DNA of 61,531 bases from Kiloniellaceae bacterium (GTDB lineage Bacteria; Pseudomonadota; Alphaproteobacteria; Kiloniellales; Kiloniellaceae), in contig WHTV01000015.1 in NCBI GenBank assembly GCA_009377535.1, forward strand, positions 1-61,531, in the 5' to 3' direction. Both the position numbers and the translations under genes were made by a program. The notes beneath the pieces were generated by a model. The model was not told the origin of the DNA and searched no databases. It saw only the letters and a list, made by a program, of their open reading frames with translations. Below are positions 8,300-16,689 of the stretch, one piece after another. Each line of letters begins with the position of its first letter. Position 1 is the first letter of the stretch.

Positions 8300-9229
8300 C
8301 TAGGATGACAGAGGGACCGTCTCGGCGCCAGTCCCCTCGGCTTCCTCCAGCAGCCAGGCACGAAACAGGCCCACCCGGTGGTGTTCGGCGGCTGCCGGCG
8401 GCGAAACCAGGTAGTAGGAGAACTTCGAGGGAATCATCGGCCCGAAGGGCATGACGATGCGGCCACCCTCCAGGTCGGCGGCGGCGAGCCAGCGGTGGCC
8501 GAGGGCGACGCCCTGGCCGGCGGCGGCCGCCTCGATCACCATGGAAGAGTCGCTGAAGCCGGGCCCGCGGCGCCAGTCGACCCCTTTGGCGCCGGCGGCC
8601 TGCAGCCAGCTGCGCCAGTCCGGGCTTTCGTCCTGCCGCGAGACCTCGTCGTGCAGCAGGGTGTGGTCCTTCAGGTCGGCCGGCTTTTTCAGCGGATAGG
8701 GACCCTGCAGCAGCTTTGGGCTGCACACCGGGAAGACTTCGTCGCAGAGCAGCCGCTCGGTGCGCAGGCCCGGATAGTTCCCCTCGCCATAGCGAATCGC
8801 CATCTGGAAGGTGCCCTCGGCGAAGTCGATCAGCTTGTTGTTGGCCGAGACCATGACGTCGATGTCGGGATGACGGTCGCGGAAGCGCGACATGCGCGGC
8901 AGCAGCCACTTGGCGGCAAAGGACGGCAGCACGCTGATGTGCAGCGGCCCGCTTTCGCCGTCCTGGTAGAGCCGGGCGGTGCCGCCGGAGATGGCGTCGA
9001 AGGCATCGCGCAGCACCGGCAGGTAGACCTGCCCCGCTTCGGTCAGAACCAGGCGGCGGTTCAGGCGGCGGAACAGGCTGAGGCCGAGGTGGTCCTCCAG
9101 GGACTTCACCTGATGGCTGATGGCTGCCTGGGTGACGTGCAGTTCCGCCGCCGCCTTGGTGAAGGAAAGGTTGCGGGCGGCGGACTCAAAGGCCCTGAGG
9201 GCGTTCAGGGGCGGCAGTTTGCGAGCCAT
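8300..9229 (-). CDS. LysR-family regulator, GcvA-like
   Basis: A 309-residue regulator whose opening, PPLNALRAFESAARNLSF, is typical of the GcvA subgroup. The helix-turn-helix (about 15-65) is followed by a periplasmic-binding-protein-like effector domain. GcvA proteins control glycine cleavage or amino-acid genes, but many paralogues have other targets. It is divergent from the DUF1127 gene and upstream of the argE-like gene on the same strand. An imperfect inverted repeat covers its own start codon (see 9227-9261). Confidence 0.88.
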   Translation of the reverse strand: MARKLPPLNALRAFESAARNLSFTKAAAELHVTQAAISHQVKSLEDHLGLSLFRRLNRRLVLTEAGQVYLPVLRDAFDAISGGTARLYQDGESGPLHISVLPSFAAKWLLPRMSRFRDRHPDIDVMVSANNKLIDFAEGTFQMAIRYGEGNYPGLRTERLLCDEVFPVCSPKLLQGPYPLKKPADLKDHTLLHDEVSRQDESPDWRSWLQAAGAKGVDWRRGPGFSDSSMVIEAAAAGQGVALGHRWLAAADLEGGRIVMPFGPMIPSKFSYYLVSPPAAAEHHRVGLFRAWLLEEAEGTGAETVPLSS

Positions 9230-9261
9230 GATTCAGATTAGAATAAGTTATCCGAATCATG
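9227..9261. promoter_or_regulatory. inverted repeat over the LysR start, candidate autoregulatory operator
   Basis: CATGATTCAGAT at 9227-9238 faces ATCCGAATCATG at 9250-9261. Eleven of twelve positions are complementary, around an AT-rich 11-bp centre. The left arm includes the start codon of the divergent LysR gene. Position and symmetry suit a LysR-type autorepression site. No experiment supports it. Confidence 0.4.
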
Positions 9262-9386
9262 AAATATCATCGTTTGCCGGCGGCGGCAATTGGCAATACC
9301 TCTACGGGTAACACATTGCCTGAAAACCTCAAATGCCGAGGACGTCGCCGCCGTTTGGAGGGCGGCCTCAGATAAGGACTACTACG

Positions 9387-9629
9387 ATGCAACACGCCGC
9401 TTTCCGCAAGAACCCGCCGCTCGAGTCGAGCCATTCCGTCCTTTCCGGAGGTTTCGCTGCCGCTTTGCTGCAGGCGCCGGCGGCGCTGTTCGACAGGCTG
9501 AGCACTTGGCAGCATCAGGCCGAAGAGCGCGCCCACCTGCTGAGCCTCACCGACCATCAGCTGCGCGACATGGGCCTTACCCGCGACGCCGTCGAGGACA
9601 TGGCCCGCAAGCCCATCTGGACGCGCTGA
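9387..9629 (+). CDS. DUF1127 small protein
   Basis: An 80-residue protein. The C-terminal half (RAHLLSLTDHQLRDMGLTRD onward) matches the DUF1127 pattern, an arginine-rich helix that in some alphaproteobacterial small proteins binds RNA or affects phosphate and carbon responses. The start was placed at MQHAAFRK because AAGGA lies about 9 nt upstream. A strong intrinsic terminator follows about 45 bp after the stop, so it is a one-gene unit. Confidence 0.85.
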   Translation: MQHAAFRKNPPLESSHSVLSGGFAAALLQAPAALFDRLSTWQHQAEERAHLLSLTDHQLRDMGLTRDAVEDMARKPIWTR

Positions 9630-9672
9630 GACGGCGCCCACTCAGCGTTGCCCCTTTCGATCTTTCCTCTGC

Positions 9673-9712
9673 GGCACCGTGCTTCGCCCCCCGAAGCCGG
9701 TGCCTTTTTTTT
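9673..9712 (+). terminator. strong intrinsic terminator after the DUF1127 gene
   Basis: Stem GGCACCG / CGGTGCC extended by GCTTCG / CGAAGC, with a single bulged T and a five-C loop, followed directly by eight T residues on the plus strand. This is the clearest rho-independent terminator in the window. Confidence 0.9.
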
Positions 9713-9799
9713 GGGGGAGTTCCCCTTCCTGTCATGCGCGGCCTCATATAAGCCCGCGGGTGACAGGGGAAGGTTAGGGGATAGCGGCGCGCTCTTTCC

Positions 9800-10531
9800 T
9801 CACCCTTTCCCGTTCTCCTGCGCGTAGGACTTGATGCGCATGAAGCTCATGGAAATGTGGCTGCGCCTGATGTGGCCGACCGCCTCGAGGTCGCCGATGC
9901 GCATCGCCTCGAGGATGTCGGCGATCTCGCGCTGGAAGATGACCAGCTCGTCCGTCAGGTTCAGGCGCGGCACCGACTGCAGCCAGATTCGGAAGGTCTG
10001 GAAGTAGAGCCGCTCGCTGATCGCCTTCAAGGGGGCGTTTCCCGTCATGGCCGAGAGCTCATAGAAAAAATCCGCGTTCAGCAGGGCAAAGGCGTCGGCA
10101 TCGAGGGTCGCCATGCCGGCGAGTTCCTCGCAGCGGCGCAGCAGCGCCTCGATGCGCGCCAGATCCGCCTCGCTGCGCGGCTTGGGCGAGAGGCGGCCGA
10201 TGAGGACTGCCAGCTCCATGCGGAGTTGGAAGACCTGTTCCAGCTGTCCGACATCGACGCTGGTCACGATGGTACCGACGCCGTGGCGCGCGTCGACCAG
10301 GCCTTCCGATTCGAGGCGCGCCAGGACCCGGCGCACCGGAGTCCGGCTGACCTCGAATTCCTGTGCGATCTCTTCCTCGGAGAGCCGCGAGCCGGGCGGG
10401 TACTGCAGCAGGCTGATGCGGTCGCGCAGTGCATGATAGATGCGCTCGAACCGCGCCTGCGCCGGCGTCCGACGCTTGCGCCCGGCACCGGCCCGCGCCG
10501 AGCCGCGCCCGGCGTCGGGGCGAAGCGTCAT
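9800..10531 (-). CDS. GntR-family regulator with FCD domain
   Basis: A 243-residue regulator. The winged helix (about residues 25-95) contains LSEEEIAQEFEVSRTPVRRVLARLESEGLV, a GntR hallmark, and an all-helical FCD ligand domain follows. It is the last gene of the ehuBCDA operon and its ATG overlaps the stop of the ATPase gene by 4 nt. It probably regulates this transporter and the divergent M24 hydrolase in response to the transported compound or a catabolite. Described ectoine-utilisation clusters use the MocR-type regulator EnuR instead, so this arrangement differs. Confidence 0.88.
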   Translation of the reverse strand: MTLRPDAGRGSARAGAGRKRRTPAQARFERIYHALRDRISLLQYPPGSRLSEEEIAQEFEVSRTPVRRVLARLESEGLVDARHGVGTIVTSVDVGQLEQVFQLRMELAVLIGRLSPKPRSEADLARIEALLRRCEELAGMATLDADAFALLNADFFYELSAMTGNAPLKAISERLYFQTFRIWLQSVPRLNLTDELVIFQREIADILEAMRIGDLEAVGHIRRSHISMSFMRIKSYAQENGKG

Positions 10532-11307
10532 GTGGCTTCGAGGACGGCGCTGAGGAACTGCCGGGTGCGCTCGTTCTTGGGAGCATTGAACAGATCGTCC
10601 GGCCGGCCTTCCTCGACGATCTTGCCGCCGTAGAAGAAGCAGACGCGATCGGCGAATTCCTTGGCGAAGCCCATCTGGTGGGTGACCATGAGCATGGTGA
10701 GGTCGAACTCCGAGCCCAGCTTGCGGATCACGTTCAGCACTTCCCCGACGAGTTCTGGGTCGAGCGCCGAGGTCACCTCGTCGAACAGCATGATCTTCGG
10801 CCGCATGGCGAGCGCCCGGGCGATGGCGACCCGTTGCTGCTGGCCGCCCGACAGCTGGGCCGGGTAGTGGTTCATCTTGTCGGCAAGGCCGACCATGGCC
10901 AGCAGATCGCGCGCGCGCTCCTCGGCCTCGGCCTTGGGCAGTTTCAGCACGGTGACCGGGGCCTCCATGCAGTTCTTCAGCGCCGTCATGTGGGGGAAGA
11001 GGTTGAAGTGCTGGAAGACCATGCCGATCTTGGCGCGCATGCGCCGCAGGTGGCGGTTGTCCGCTGGCACCAGCTCTCCGTTGCGCGGCATGTGGGTCAG
11101 CGGCTCACCGTCCACGTAGATGACGCCGCCGTTGATTCGCTCCAGCGTCATCAGCATGCGCAGCACCGTGGTCTTGCCCGATCCCGACGGGCCGATGACG
11201 GCGACCTTCTCGCCCGCGGCGACCTTCAGGTTGAGGTTGTCGAGGACGACCAGCGGGCCGTAGCTCTTCACCACCGAGTCGAAATGCACCAACGGCTGAT
11301 CGTTCAT
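10528..11307 (-). CDS. ehuA: ABC transporter ATP-binding protein, EhuA-type
   Basis: A 259-residue cytoplasmic ATPase. It has Walker A GPSGSGKT (about 40), Q-loop VFQHFNLFPHM, signature LSGGQQQR, Walker B IMLFDEVTSALD and the switch His in VTHQM. The sequence is of the polar amino-acid uptake class. The binding protein of the same operon is EhuB-like, which is why the Ehu name is used. The gap to the permease gene upstream is 4 bp, and the gene overlaps the GntR gene by 4 nt. Confidence 0.85.
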   Translation of the reverse strand: MNDQPLVHFDSVVKSYGPLVVLDNLNLKVAAGEKVAVIGPSGSGKTTVLRMLMTLERINGGVIYVDGEPLTHMPRNGELVPADNRHLRRMRAKIGMVFQHFNLFPHMTALKNCMEAPVTVLKLPKAEAEERARDLLAMVGLADKMNHYPAQLSGGQQQRVAIARALAMRPKIMLFDEVTSALDPELVGEVLNVIRKLGSEFDLTMLMVTHQMGFAKEFADRVCFFYGGKIVEEGRPDDLFNAPKNERTRQFLSAVLEAT

Positions 11308-11311
11308 CTGC

Positions 11312-11971
11312 TTAGCTCCAACGGTGCTTGACCCAGTACTCGAGCCGACGGACCAGGGCGGCGGCCACCAGGCTGAAGACCAGGAAGTAGAGGCCGACCA
11401 GGGTAATCGGCTCGGTATAGCGGAAGGTCTCGGAACCGAGGATCTTGGCGGTCTGCATCAGCTCCAGGACGGCGATGGCGGACAGCAGCGGTGTCTCCTT
11501 GAAGAGCGCCACGAAGTAGTTGCCGAGCGCCGGGACCACGGGTGGGATCGCCTGCGGAATGATGATGTCGCGGAAGGTGTGGTAGGGGCTGAGATTGAGG
11601 GCGGTCGAGGCTTCCCACTGGCCGCGCGGTACGTTCTCCAGCCCGGCGCGGTAGACCTCGGAGCAGTAGCTGCCGTAGTGGAGGCCCAGCGCGAGAATGC
11701 CGGCGGTCAAGGCGCCCAGCGTCACGCCGAACTCCGGCAGCACGAAGTAGATGAAGAAGATCTGGATCAGCAGCGGCGTCGAGCGGACGAACTCGACGAG
11801 GCCCGCGGTCGGCAGGGAGACCCACGGCTTGGCCGACATGCGAAGGATCGCCAGCAGCAGGCCGACGACCGCGGCAAGGATGAAGCCGAGCACCGTCGCC
11901 TGGATGGTGACGATGGAGGCCTCGGCGAGGACGGGCATTATCTCCCAGGTGTAGGACCAGTCCCAGAACAT
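11312..11971 (-). CDS. ehuD: ABC transporter permease, EhuD-type
   Basis: A 219-residue inner-membrane permease with about five transmembrane helices and the conserved cytoplasmic EAA-type loop (GQWEASTALNLSPYHTFRDI). It belongs to the His/Glu/Gln/Arg uptake family. The start was set at MFWDWSYTW. The ATG shares its A with the TGA of ehuC (TGATG), so the two permeases are coupled and probably form a heterodimer. The longer in-frame sequence upstream lies antisense-like inside ehuC and is not coding. Confidence 0.85.
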   Translation of the reverse strand: MFWDWSYTWEIMPVLAEASIVTIQATVLGFILAAVVGLLLAILRMSAKPWVSLPTAGLVEFVRSTPLLIQIFFIYFVLPEFGVTLGALTAGILALGLHYGSYCSEVYRAGLENVPRGQWEASTALNLSPYHTFRDIIIPQAIPPVVPALGNYFVALFKETPLLSAIAVLELMQTAKILGSETFRYTEPITLVGLYFLVFSLVAAALVRRLEYWVKHRWS

Positions 11972-12702
11972 CAGGAGGATCTCCCGCGTGCCAGGCCGCG
12001 AGCGGCCACACGTTCCAGCGCGCGCATGCCGACGGTGATCAGCAAGGCGATGGCGAGGTAGAAGACCAGGACGATCGAAAAGATCTCCACCGTGCGATAG
12101 GTCGTCTGGTTCATCTGCGAGGCCCTGAAGGCCAGGTCGCCGATGGTGATGAGGGAGACCAGGGCCGTCGCCTTCATCAGCTCGATGAAGAGGTTGCCCC
12201 AGGGTGGGATCATCGCGAGGACCGCCTGCGGCAGGATCACCCGCTTCAGGGCTTCCATCCGGCTCATGTTGAGGGCGATGGTGGCCTCCCACTGGCCGCG
12301 CGGCACGGCATTGACGGCGCCGCGCACCACCTCCGCCCCATAGGCGCCGACATTGAGGCCGAGCGCCACGACCGCGACGGTGAGCGGCTCCAGGGTCACC
12401 CCGAAGTGCGGCAGCACGAAGAACAGCCAGAACAACTGGACCAGGGCCGAGGTGCCGCGAAACAACTCGATGTAGCTGATCGCCAGCCAGCGCAGTGGCG
12501 CCGGGCCGTACATCCGGGTGATGGCGGCGACGAAGGCCATGACCACGGCCAGGGCGCAGCCGAGGACGGTGATCAGGACGGTGATGCGGGCGCCCTGCAG
12601 CAGCCCCGGCAGGAATTCCCGAAAGCCTGCGAAGCTGGCGACGGCGAGGCCGGCGGTAAAGGCCAGGATGATGCAGACGGCGATGATGCCCCTGGTCTGC
12701 AT
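11971..12702 (-). CDS. ehuC: ABC transporter permease, EhuC-type
   Basis: A 243-residue inner-membrane permease, paralogous to the next gene, with the loop GQWEATIALNMSRMEALKRV. The start was placed at MQTRGIIAV because GGGAGG lies about 7 nt upstream. A 264-bp gap holding an interspersed repeat separates it from the binding-protein gene. This may lower permease expression relative to the binding protein. Confidence 0.85.
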   Translation of the reverse strand: MQTRGIIAVCIILAFTAGLAVASFAGFREFLPGLLQGARITVLITVLGCALAVVMAFVAAITRMYGPAPLRWLAISYIELFRGTSALVQLFWLFFVLPHFGVTLEPLTVAVVALGLNVGAYGAEVVRGAVNAVPRGQWEATIALNMSRMEALKRVILPQAVLAMIPPWGNLFIELMKATALVSLITIGDLAFRASQMNQTTYRTVEIFSIVLVFYLAIALLITVGMRALERVAARGLARGRSS

Positions 12703-12746
12703 GCGCGTCAGCCTCCCTTGGTTCCAGATGCTGGATCGCTGCCGAG

Positions 12747-12870
12747 CGTGCGTCGAGACGCGCCTGCGGCGCTCCTCCGCATGAGGATATTTCTTCGTGC
12801 CATGAGGATTGGCCTCATCCCGAGGCGCGCGGTCGGACAGCGGCCCGAACGGGCGTCTCGCAGCACGCAC
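12747..12870. repeat. interspersed palindromic repeat, family A, diverged copy 2
   Basis: Lies between ehuB and ehuC. It has inverted outer parts (GTGCGTCGAGACGCGCCTG ... GGGCGTCTCGCAGCACGCA) and internal CTCCTCCGCATGAGGAT and CCTCATCCCGAGGCGCGC segments. The internal pattern is shared with 4829-4912. It could stabilise the upstream ehuB mRNA, as REP elements do. Confidence 0.5.
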
Positions 12871-12966
12871 GGTGCAGATGCAGCGTTTTCCTCACAGGCA
12901 ATCCCCCCTGTGGCAACGATGGCCGGCCGGCGCCCATGACGGCGCCGGCCGGCTTCCGCTGCGGTG

Positions 12967-13830
12967 CTACTTGCCGGCGCAGAGCTCGGCGGTGGTCTTG
13001 TTGGGGAGGTAGCCCTCGCCAAAGCCGTGCGGAGTCACCAGCGCGATGTGCTCCTCGGACCCGACGAACTTCTTCAGCTCGGCGTTGAAGGCTTCATGGA
13101 GGTCCTTGTCTTCCTGGCGGAAGGCGAAGCCGCCGTGGCCCTTGACCGACTCGCCGGCCACTTCGCCGAAGGGAGCGGTCGATTCCACGCCGTTGTTCTT
13201 GGAAGCCATATCTGCGATGGAGAGCGCCGTCAGGGCGGCCGCGTTGGCGCGGTCGGCCTGCACCGCCTTCACCAGGCTCGACTGGTCGGGCAGGACCACG
13301 AGCTGGCCCATGCCGACGCCGGCCTTCTTGGCGTAGCCGACTTCCACGGCCCCGGCCATGACCGCCAGCTTCAGATCTTCGTTGCCGGCGATGGTGGCGT
13401 AGTCCGTGATGGACTGGGGGTTGCCCTCCTTCACCAGGAAAGCCTGACCGATGCCGTAGGAGGGCTCGGAGAAGGCGACTTCCTGACAGCGCGGCGGCGT
13501 GATGAACATGCCGGCGGCGATGATGTCGAAGCGCCCCGCCTTGAGGCCTGGAATCAGCGAACCGAACTCGGTCAGCACGCCGTCGACCTCGGAAATGCCC
13601 ATCTTGGCGAGGACGGCCTTGGCCACTTCCGGCGCCTCTCCGGTCAGCTTGCCGTCGGCGGTGGCGTAGCCGTAAGGCGCCTCGTTGGCAAAGCCGATCC
13701 GGATGAAGCCGGCTTCCCGCGCCTTCTCCAAGGTCGACTGTGCCTGCGCGGCGGCCGTCACGATGACACCCGCAAAGCCGACGGCGGCGAGCAGGGCCAG
13801 GCGGCGGCAAATCCCAATACTTGCAGTCAT
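12967..13830 (-). CDS. ehuB: ABC transporter substrate-binding protein, EhuB-like
   Basis: A 287-residue periplasmic solute-binding protein. It has a signal peptide (about residues 1-31, ending near AAQAQ) and a family 3 amino-acid-binding fold. Segments such as IRIGFANEAPYGYATADGKL, GVLTEFGSLIPGLKAGRFD and IIAAGMFITPPRC closely resemble ectoine/hydroxyectoine binding protein EhuB. The start has GGGAG about 7 nt upstream. It is the first gene of the operon and is divergent from the M24 hydrolase gene. Ligand identity (ectoine or a related cyclic amino acid) is inference from family resemblance. Confidence 0.82.
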   Translation of the reverse strand: MTASIGICRRLALLAAVGFAGVIVTAAAQAQSTLEKAREAGFIRIGFANEAPYGYATADGKLTGEAPEVAKAVLAKMGISEVDGVLTEFGSLIPGLKAGRFDIIAAGMFITPPRCQEVAFSEPSYGIGQAFLVKEGNPQSITDYATIAGNEDLKLAVMAGAVEVGYAKKAGVGMGQLVVLPDQSSLVKAVQADRANAAALTALSIADMASKNNGVESTAPFGEVAGESVKGHGGFAFRQEDKDLHEAFNAELKKFVGSEEHIALVTPHGFGEGYLPNKTTAELCAGK

Positions 13831-13992
13831 TGTATTCTCCCTGTCGTGTTTCTCAGGATGTCGTCCCTTCGGGATCTCGTCTCTTCGGGCGCCGCGGCCG
13901 GAACTTCCCCGCTGCCGGCCTGGCGCCGATCTCTACAGCCTACGATAAGGCGGCTGCAGTTTGGCAGAAGTATCACGCCTCCGCAATAAAAC

Positions 13993-14003
13993 GTGTACAA
14001 CAC
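13993..14003. promoter_or_regulatory. 11-bp site GTGTACAACAC, copy 1
   Basis: One of two identical GTGTACAACAC sites in the 270-bp divergent region between ehuB and the M24 hydrolase gene. The core TGTACA is palindromic and resembles GT-N-AC-centred operators of FCD-GntR regulators. Such a regulator is encoded at the end of the ehu operon. Confidence 0.5.
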
Positions 14004-14065
14004 GGGCGGACCACCCCTGAAAGCTCTTGATTTTCGGTCGGACTCCGGCGCTATTCTCTCCAGAT

Positions 14066-14076
14066 GTGTACAACAC
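14066..14076. promoter_or_regulatory. 11-bp site GTGTACAACAC, copy 2
   Basis: Second identical copy, 73 bp from the first. This is about seven helical turns, so both would face the same side of the DNA. It lies 25 bp upstream of the M24 hydrolase start, where a bound repressor would block transcription or an early promoter element. Confidence 0.5.
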
Positions 14077-14100
14077 AGCTCGGCAGAAGGCAGACGTAGC

Positions 14101-15297
14101 ATGGAAGGACTCGCGACCCCGGGTCAGGAGCTCGCGACAGCGGGCTGGGCGCTCACGGCCGCGGGCCGGGAACACGAGGCAAGGCTCGCCGCCGTGCGCG
14201 GCTTCATGCTTGTGCGCGGGTTGGACGTCGTCCTCGTGTCGACGCCGGAAAACATCTTCTACCTGACCGGTCTCGACCACTGGGGCTACTTCGCGCCTCA
14301 TATCCTGATCGTCCCGCGGGCGGGCGAGCCGGTGCTCGTCACCCGCGCGATGGAAGGGGTGACGGTGGCCAACCAGGTGCGCAACGCCCGCTTCGAAGGC
14401 CACGGCGACTATGAAACGGCGGCCGATGCCGCCGCCCGTGCCTTGCACAGCCGCGGCCTGGAGTCGGGCGACATTGGAACGGAGCCCTGGTCGTCCGGCC
14501 TGTCGGACGGTCTCGCCAAGGCGCTGGTGCGGGCGCTGCCGCAGGCCCGCTGGCACGATGCCAGCGGCCTGATCGACCAGCTGCGTCTCGTCAAGAGCCC
14601 GCTCGAGCAGGACTGCATGCGGGCCGCGGCCGAGGTTTCCGATGCGGCCATGGCGGCGGCCATCGAGGCGGTGCGGCCCGGCGCGACGGAGCGCCAGGTC
14701 GCCGCCGCCTGCCACAAGGCCATGATCGAGGCCGGTGGCACCTTTCCGGGCTTCGGTCCCTTCATCCGTTCGACCCGCCGCCTGGGCGAGGAACATACGA
14801 CCTGGAGCGATGAAGCCCTGACAGAGGGCGACGCCGTGTTTCTCGAGCTGTCCGGCTGCGTCGACCGCTACCATGCGCCGCTTGGCCGTCTGGTCCATGT
14901 CGGCCGGCTGCCGGAAGGGACGCTGGACATGGCGGCGATCTGTCACGAAGCCTTCGCCGCCGTGCTCGCGGCCCTGCGGCCCGGCGCGCTGGCCCGCGAC
15001 GTCTACGCCGCCTGGCAGGCGGTGGTGGACCGCGCGGGCCTCAGCCACTATCGCCGTCATCACTGCGGCTACGCCGTGGGCATCGGCCTTCCGCCCAGCT
15101 GGACCGGGGGCAACGGCGTGACGGGGCTGCGCTCGGACAGCGAGTTGCAGCTCGCTGCCGGCATGACCTTCCACATCCTCTCCTGGCTGATGGGCACGGG
15201 CCGGGGGGACTACTTCGTCTCCGACACCGTGCTGCTCAGCGAGGCGGGCGCCGAGGTGCTCACCCGTACGCCGACGGCGCCGACCGTGAAGGCCTAG
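14101..15297 (+). CDS. M24-fold hydrolase, ectoine hydrolase (DoeA/EutD)-like, metal ligands absent
   Basis: A 398-residue pita-bread-fold protein, close to the length of DoeA/EutD. The usual M24 metal ligands are not there. The first Asp site reads FLELSGC, the second reads YHAPLGRLVHVG, and the final Glu region reads GMTFHILSW. HCGYAVGIGLPPSW and the DTVLLSEAGAEVLT tail match the pattern of the metal-free ectoine hydrolases and creatinase relatives rather than Xaa-Pro peptidases. It probably opens a cyclic amidine or amide imported by the divergent ehuBCDA system. Other eut/doe genes are not seen beside it. The start at MEGLATPG has an AAGG upstream. Confidence 0.72.
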   Translation: MEGLATPGQELATAGWALTAAGREHEARLAAVRGFMLVRGLDVVLVSTPENIFYLTGLDHWGYFAPHILIVPRAGEPVLVTRAMEGVTVANQVRNARFEGHGDYETAADAAARALHSRGLESGDIGTEPWSSGLSDGLAKALVRALPQARWHDASGLIDQLRLVKSPLEQDCMRAAAEVSDAAMAAAIEAVRPGATERQVAAACHKAMIEAGGTFPGFGPFIRSTRRLGEEHTTWSDEALTEGDAVFLELSGCVDRYHAPLGRLVHVGRLPEGTLDMAAICHEAFAAVLAALRPGALARDVYAAWQAVVDRAGLSHYRRHHCGYAVGIGLPPSWTGGNGVTGLRSDSELQLAAGMTFHILSWLMGTGRGDYFVSDTVLLSEAGAEVLTRTPTAPTVKA

Positions 15298-15575
15298 CGC
15301 CGCATCGCTGCTCTGGATATCCTGCCGCAACTGCACGGACGACTTCCCCTGATCGGCCGACGGAGTTGGTTGCCGCGTGCCGGCACAACCGGTCGCGGCT
15401 GGCCCAGCTTACTCCGGGAACAGGCCGAAGGATTTCTGGAAGACGGCAGTGTCCGTGGAACAATCGTCAGAAGGTTGCGAGTTTTACCGGCGTTTCTTTT
15501 GATGAGTTCTGCGTGTGCATCCTGGGATCATGATCGAAGGGAAAGCTGGCACCAGCGGTGCCACCAACCTCGACC

Positions 15576-15676
15576 GTCACCCTCGCACTTGATTCGGGGG
15601 TCCACGGTTCCACTGGCGCCTGGCCCATCTATGGATCGTGGATCGCGCTCGCTTGCGCTTGCTTGTCCGGGATGAC
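15576..15676. repeat. interspersed palindromic repeat, family B, copy 2
   Basis: Starts GTCACCCTCGCACTTGATTC and ends GTCCGGGATGAC, with CGCGCTCGCTTGCGCTTGCTTG inside its right part. It lies in the 420-bp gap 15298-15717 between the M24 hydrolase and NAD kinase genes. I see no gene or terminator with a T-tract in the rest of that gap. Confidence 0.6.
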
Positions 15677-15717
15677 GGCCTGAGAAACGCCAGCCCGCAG
15701 AGGGTAGTGCGCCTCCC

Positions 15718-16485
15718 CTACGGCTGGAACTGTTCCTTGATGATGCGTTCCTCGAGGTTGTGCTCGGGATCGAACAGCAGGTTGAGGTCGACGCTCTGGT
15801 CCTCGCGCACCGTGACGCGGGCGACGTCGCGCACTTCGGTGAAGTCGGCCGTGGCGCTGACCGGGCGCTTGGCCGCCTCGTGGATCTCGAAGACGACCTC
15901 CGCGTGCGCCGGCAGCAGGGCGCCGCGCCAGCGGCGCGGGCGGAACACGCTGATCGGCGTCAGCGCCAGCAGTTGGCCGCCGAGGGGCACGATGGGGCCG
16001 TGGGCGGAGAGGTTGTAGGCGGTGCTGCCGGCGGGTGTCGCCACCATGATGCCGTCGCAGATCAGCTCGTCCATGCGCTTCACGCCGTCGATCGTGATGC
16101 CGATCTTGGCCGCCTGGCGGCTTTCACGCAGCAGGGAGACCTCGTTGATGGCGAGCGCGTCAGCCTTGCCGCCGCCCACGGTATCGGCATGCATGCGCAG
16201 GGGATGCAGAGTGACCTGCTGGGCGGCGGCCACGCGCTCGGCCAGGCCTTCTTCTTCGTACTGGTTCATCATGAAGCCGACGGTGCCGCAGTTCATGCCG
16301 TAGATCGGCGCGCTGCGCTCCATGAAGCGGTGCAGGGTCTCCAGCATAAGGCCGTCGCCGCCGAGGGCGACGATGACGTCGGCCTCGTCGACGCTGGCAA
16401 TACCATAACGCGCTTCCAGCCGCGCCTTGGCCTCCTGGGCCTCCGGCGTGTCGCTGGCGACCAGCGCGAAACTGTGACGGGTCAT
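15718..16485 (-). CDS. nadK: NAD kinase
   Basis: A 255-residue cytoplasmic enzyme that phosphorylates NAD to NADP. It has the catalytic GGDG motif at about residues 42-45 ([11 protein letters not shown]), an NCGTVGFM element and the conserved region [16 protein letters not shown]. The length matches the short alphaproteobacterial form. It is encoded alone, with a leader hairpin about 70 bp upstream (16556-16580). Confidence 0.95.
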   Translation of the reverse strand: MTRHSFALVASDTPEAQEAKARLEARYGIASVDEADVIVALGGDGLMLETLHRFMERSAPIYGMNCGTVGFMMNQYEEEGLAERVAAAQQVTLHPLRMHADTVGGGKADALAINEVSLLRESRQAAKIGITIDGVKRMDELICDGIMVATPAGSTAYNLSAHGPIVPLGGQLLALTPISVFRPRRWRGALLPAHAEVVFEIHEAAKRPVSATADFTEVRDVARVTVREDQSVDLNLLFDPEHNLEERIIKEQFQP

Positions 16486-16555
16486 GGTTTAGCGGGCCCC
16501 TGTTCGTTCTTCAGCCTTGGTGCTGCAAACCGGCGACTCCGGGCAGGCGGGCCGC

Positions 16556-16580
16556 GGCGGGAGTATAGCGCCCTCCCGCC
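16556..16580. repeat. perfect hairpin in the nadK leader
   Basis: GGCGGGAG at 16556-16563 pairs perfectly with CTCCCGCC at 16573-16580 across a 9-nt loop. It lies between the divergent nadK and periplasmic-protein genes. No T-tract. It might be a leader structure of nadK mRNA or a small repeat. Confidence 0.35.
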
Positions 16581-16689
16581 TCTATGCCAGGGCCGGGCGC
16601 GCCGGCAACCGCGGCGTCCCCGCGGAGCGCCTTGCCAAACGCCGGGGGCTGCAGCAGGCTAGCGCCATCGAAGTCGTGGAGGGGTAGGG

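Noticed and set aside
8232-8909. N-terminal extension of the argE-like gene to 621 residues
   Set aside because: The extension is antisense to the GcvA-like gene, has low-complexity Arg/Ala/Gly composition and no M20 features.
15456-15485. GGAAC motif as a third clear EcfG promoter
   Set aside because: The -10 position reads CGAG and not CGTT, and no gene begins close downstream on that strand.
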